Positions 61,131-64,000 of a DNA stretch of 64,000 nucleotides are shown here, piece by piece (positions within the stretch are counted from its first letter, which is position 1; each line of letters begins with the position of its first letter). The position numbers and the translations under genes are program-made. The stretch is from assembly GCA_023435895.1 (NCBI GenBank), contig JAEZLH010000024.1, positions 1-64,000 on the forward strand, given 5' to 3'. Under the pieces are notes generated by a model, which had not been told where the DNA came from, made no database searches, and saw only the letters and a program-made list of their open reading frames with translations. This DNA is from Bacillota bacterium. Its GTDB lineage: Bacteria; Bacillota; Clostridia; Lachnospirales; Lachnospiraceae.

Positions 61131-61200
61131 AAAAAAGGGAGAACACTTTCTTAATAAAAGTACAACAATTCTATCCTGTACTATCAAGAACGCTTCTCCC
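61131..61200 (-). terminator. Terminator of the SPFH gene
   Basis: Long stem GGGAGAA...TTCTTGATA / TATTAAGAA...TTCTCCC (arms ending 61194-61200 and 61137-61143), then six T on the - strand. Confidence 0.8.
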
Positions 61201-61320
61201 TATAGATATTTATTAATGGATTTAATAGTTAAACATCCTTTACACAAATCATTAACAGTTCGTACAATGTAAAGGTATAAAGTGCCTATAAAAGTATTCT
61301 AAGAGCTTAAATCACACTCA

Positions 61321-63357
61321 TTACTCTTTTGTTTCTATCTCCTGATTCTTCGTTGCTGCCACCTCTGCAGAATTCTCAACAGTCGGTGCAACAAGAGCCA
61401 AGGAGCCTTCGTTTTCTTCGGTGAATTTCACTCCTAATTTCTCCATGGTAATGAATTTTAAGAGTGTGTCTAAAATTGTACTGCTGCTACCATTACCATC
61501 ACTATCGCCACTTCCCATATTAACCACTGTCTTCGGTACGATATCCACCTTAGCACTCTTGATGGCATCCGACAATTTATCAGTAACTTCCTGAATAACA
61601 CGGAATTGAGCACCGCCATATGCTTTAACCTGTGCATCGATAGCACGAGCCTTTGCCAAACCAACATTCGTTTCCTTCGAAGCTTCTGCTTCACCTTCCA
61701 GAGTAATTCTGGACGCATTTGCCTTTGCAAGTGCTACAATCTGATTTGCTTCTTGTTCCGCTTTAGAAGCTAATGCTGCACCACTATTACGTTCAATATC
61801 AATTTGAATCTTTGATTTTGTTAAATAGCTTTGCTGCTCAGCAACTGCCTGAGCCTCTCGGAGGGATTTCTCACTTTCGGCTGCGGATTGCTGTTTCTGA
61901 TAAGTAACCTTTTTCTCTTCTGCTATCTGTCTTTCTCTTAGCTGAGTTAAGATATTCTCAATCTGAACATCTGCAACTTGAGACTTAGGTGTACCAATCA
62001 GTACTTCCTCCAGTTGTAGGTTATATTTGGCGAATTTATCTTTCATCTCACCAAGGGCTCTTTCACGGATCTCACTACGTTCTTGAATCAGTTCAATCAA
62101 AGTCTTTGTCTGGGCCACATCTTTAAAATAAGCACTAACCAAAGGGTCAAGGGATTGATTGACTAACATATTAATATCACCAAAACGCTGGATTACCCAA
62201 GGAGCCTGCTTATAATCAATATGCATTACCACCGACAAGGGAAGGGAAGGTTCAAACGCATCCTTGGTAATAATATCAACTTCTGTCAGGTTCTCATCAT
62301 ATTTGTGAGAACCAATTTCGTCCTTATTCCATTTTAATATGATATTAATGGTGGGAACAAGCACCACTTTACCAGCATCCGTATTAAAGGCATATTTACC
62401 TGGCATTAATGGCTTCTCTAAAACACCCTTGCAGCCTTGACCAACCAACTCACCATGCTTATAGTCAGATCCGGTAGTATCCACACCTTCCTTACCAAAG
62501 AAGGATACTACAACTCCTACATATCCGATTGGAACAACGGTCTTCGGTCTGAACTCAACCGTTGCAAACAAGCGGTTTATATAATAAGTACCATCTGTCA
62601 ATACCTGAATTTGCTTTCCTCGTCTTCCGTTCAACTCCAGGAATTTCTCAGGGTCTTGGAAGCTTGCATGTTCTTCTCCAACATAGGGTGCAATGATTTC
62701 ACCGTCTTGAAGGGATAATCCGTCATGAACTGTAACAATACCCATATTGTCGCTTGCCTCTCCACCATGCCCCATAATAATAACAGGGTTGAATGCGTTT
62801 CGCTCAAGCAGGGTCTTTTGCATGCTTACCAATTCTAACTTCTCGCTTTTTGAACTGTTAAAGATTGCTTTGATTTCACCCGGAGTAATTACCATAAACT
62901 GTGCAAGATTAATTGCATATGTACCTTCTCTTAATATCCCTCTTTGAGGTCCTCTCTGACCTCCATTTTTTAAAAATCCTGTTACATCCTGAAAATTGTT
63001 AGCCTCCGGTATTACCTTACCAAGGGTCTGTGTAGGTGCCAAAGGTTTACCGTCACGAGCAAAGATATAAGCGATTTGTCCTTGCGGGATTGTAATCAGC
63101 GGGTATTTATGAATTTTGAACATTAACGCTGATTTAAAATGAATACCACCACGGAGCAAGGTGGGTGAATAACCTGCTTCCTTGTTTAGAGCAATAATTG
63201 AATCCTTTAATGAACCTCGAAAACTCCACCATTTTTCAACTACTGCCACCTGATCCGATGAAATCACCCTAAGACCAAGTATTACAAAAACCAACAAATA
63301 AAACGCTACTAAAGCTCCTACCACAATAAGTGCAACAAGTGCCTGTGGATCTAACAT
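61321..63357 (-). CDS. Large SPFH/Band 7 domain membrane protein
   Basis: 678 residues. One N-terminal membrane segment (about 8-30) is followed by beta-rich sequence with two long insertions (residues ~95-270) not found in ordinary flotillins, including EEHASFQDPEKFLELNGRRGKQ. A Band 7 core (FRPKTVVPIGYVGVVVSFFG...PLMPGKYAFN) and a long Ala/Glu/Gln-rich coiled coil (about 470-600) follow, then a Gly/Ser break (GSGDSDGNGSSS) and an acidic tail. SPFH proteins form membrane-bound rings that organise microdomains. No NfeD-type protease partner is adjacent. The ribosome binding site is weak (AGAAG). Function unassigned beyond the family. Confidence 0.8.
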   Translation of the reverse strand: MLDPQALVALIVVGALVAFYLLVFVILGLRVISSDQVAVVEKWWSFRGSLKDSIIALNKEAGYSPTLLRGGIHFKSALMFKIHKYPLITIPQGQIAYIFARDGKPLAPTQTLGKVIPEANNFQDVTGFLKNGGQRGPQRGILREGTYAINLAQFMVITPGEIKAIFNSSKSEKLELVSMQKTLLERNAFNPVIIMGHGGEASDNMGIVTVHDGLSLQDGEIIAPYVGEEHASFQDPEKFLELNGRRGKQIQVLTDGTYYINRLFATVEFRPKTVVPIGYVGVVVSFFGKEGVDTTGSDYKHGELVGQGCKGVLEKPLMPGKYAFNTDAGKVVLVPTINIILKWNKDEIGSHKYDENLTEVDIITKDAFEPSLPLSVVMHIDYKQAPWVIQRFGDINMLVNQSLDPLVSAYFKDVAQTKTLIELIQERSEIRERALGEMKDKFAKYNLQLEEVLIGTPKSQVADVQIENILTQLRERQIAEEKKVTYQKQQSAAESEKSLREAQAVAEQQSYLTKSKIQIDIERNSGAALASKAEQEANQIVALAKANASRITLEGEAEASKETNVGLAKARAIDAQVKAYGGAQFRVIQEVTDKLSDAIKSAKVDIVPKTVVNMGSGDSDGNGSSSTILDTLLKFITMEKLGVKFTEENEGSLALVAPTVENSAEVAATKNQEIETKE

Positions 63358-63638
63358 AATTTTTCACTTCTTTCTTTAAGATTGTGTGTTTCATGATTAC
63401 TAATATACTCACCTTACTTACAAAATACAACAGGAATAGATTAATATTACATTAGAATAGAATTAATATTTTGATTAGGATGTTAAAAGGTCTTTCCACA
63501 GAACAGAGTTCTGGTAAAATCAAGCATAAATCTTTTGGTTTGAGCAAATTGCCATTGCCCAGAATAAACAATACCACTTAATATCTTAATCATTTCTATT
63601 CCTCGTTATTATTACTAAAAGGATGGAGTATTTTTAAT

Positions 63639-63755
63639 ATGCTAATGGAGTATTCTATAAAATTAAGAATGCAAATAAATTTGTCTTTATTAATACAAAA
63701 TTATCATGTAATATACAAAAGGAAAGAAATACAACCACAAGGAGACACCCTATGA
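63639..63755 (+). CDS. Possible 38-aa upstream ORF overlapping the MFS start
   Basis: ATG at 63639 with AAGGATGGAG upstream; the frame runs 38 codons and its TGA overlaps the MFS ATG as ATGA. The product is basic and without recognised features. The start-stop overlap could couple translation, but it may be chance in AT-rich DNA. Confidence 0.2.
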   Translation: MLMEYSIKLRMQINLSLLIQNYHVIYKRKEIQPQGDTL

Positions 63756-64000
63756 AATTAAGCAGCAGGAGCAAACTAGGTTTAAAGCTCCTTTCGATAA
63801 ATGCAACCATCTACATCGCATTCTCACTCTATACACCCTTCTTAAGTGCTTATTACTCGAAGTCAGGACTCAATGCAGTTGAAATTGGCATATTACTTAC
63901 AATTGGTCCCATTGTGGCAATCTTTATACAACCTTTATGGGCTATATTAAGTGATCGGACAGGTCGTCGTAAACTCATATTATGTGCAACCATCCTTGGC
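63752..64000 (+). CDS. MFS transporter, N-terminal part (runs off the window)
   Basis: 83 codons from the ATG at 63752 (AAGGAGACACCCT upstream), open to the window end. Starts MKLSSRSKLGLKLLSINATIYIAF, has two membrane segments (about 15-33 and 46-68), then the MFS loop 2-3 signature WAILSDRTGRRK (D-R-x-G-R-R-K). The first helix and the YTPFLSAYYSKSGLNAVEIG loop resemble the 'MFS_1-like'/nucleoside-H+ symporter branch. Substrate unknown. Confidence 0.85.
   Translation, partial: MKLSSRSKLGLKLLSINATIYIAFSLYTPFLSAYYSKSGLNAVEIGILLTIGPIVAIFIQPLWAILSDRTGRRKLILCATILG

Overview
This 64 kb window is AT-rich chromosomal DNA of a motile, strictly fermentative, low-GC Firmicute. It fits a Lachnospiraceae genome best (Lachnoclostridium/Anaerocolumna-like), but the species cannot be fixed from the sequence alone. 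The case rests on: pyruvate formate-lyase with its activase; the LL-diaminopimelate aminotransferase (DapL) lysine route; an archaeal-type non-discriminating AspRS with GatCAB; a GGGtGRT protein with its Fe-S scaffold-like partner; T-box leaders; Mini-RNase III fused to the cysS operon; and small Lachnospiraceae-type orphan proteins. No phage, transposase, plasmid or defence island is visible; this is core chromosome with repeat-rich spacers.

Layout. 0-5 kb: DUF2752 and DUF4190 membrane proteins (convergent), an L-fucose/L-arabinose isomerase family enzyme, and several small orphan genes. 5-10 kb (- strand): GGGtGRT protein plus NifU-like partner, a GlmU-type acyltransferase-only protein, topoisomerase III. 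10.5-12.4 kb (+): DegV, LUD-domain protein, small membrane protein. 12.8-17.5 kb (-): glyA, then nucleoside salvage (cdd, deoC, deoD), with a 0.9 kb nested repeat region between deoC and deoD. 18-25 kb: MATE pump (+), DUF4349 lipoprotein (-), a Cys T-box operon cysE-cysS-mrnC (-), ispF, tRNA-Met and tRNA-Val. 25.5-34.4 kb (-): HelD-type helicase, histidine phosphatase, chemoreceptor, pflA and pflB. 34.9-37.2 kb (-): ECF sigma/anti-sigma pair and a secreted-type orphan, with one solitary type I-C-like CRISPR repeat. 37.5-43.6 kb (-): gltD and gltB. 44.3-46.6 kb: FliK-like protein (+) and PilZ protein (-). 47-52 kb (-): T-box(Asn) leader, AspRS2, gatC, gatA, gatB. 52-58 kb (-): LtaS-like sulfatase, S66 peptidase, CopZ-like protein, dapL, dapF. 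58.6-60.6 kb (-): ANTAR regulator and glnA. 61.3-63.4 kb (-): large SPFH protein. The window ends inside an MFS transporter (+).

How the genes work together. The most interesting logic is in nitrogen assimilation. glnA and gltB lie 17 kb apart, yet both start with a consensus promoter followed almost at once by a short RNA hairpin with the same loop AAGGGC. That hairpin overlaps a terminator hairpin and U-run upstream of the start codon. A/G at loop positions 1/4 is the signature bound by ANTAR antiterminators, and an ANTAR protein with a degenerate receiver domain is encoded 50 bp behind glnA. I infer a GS-GOGAT antitermination regulon using one hexaloop per leader instead of the usual two.

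A second coherent circuit is Asn-tRNA formation. The T-box in front of AspRS2-gatCAB carries an AAC (Asn) specifier, although the first gene is an aspartyl-tRNA synthetase, which fits the transamidation route. The cysE-cysS-mrnC leader aligns with it and shows UGC (Cys) at the same place.
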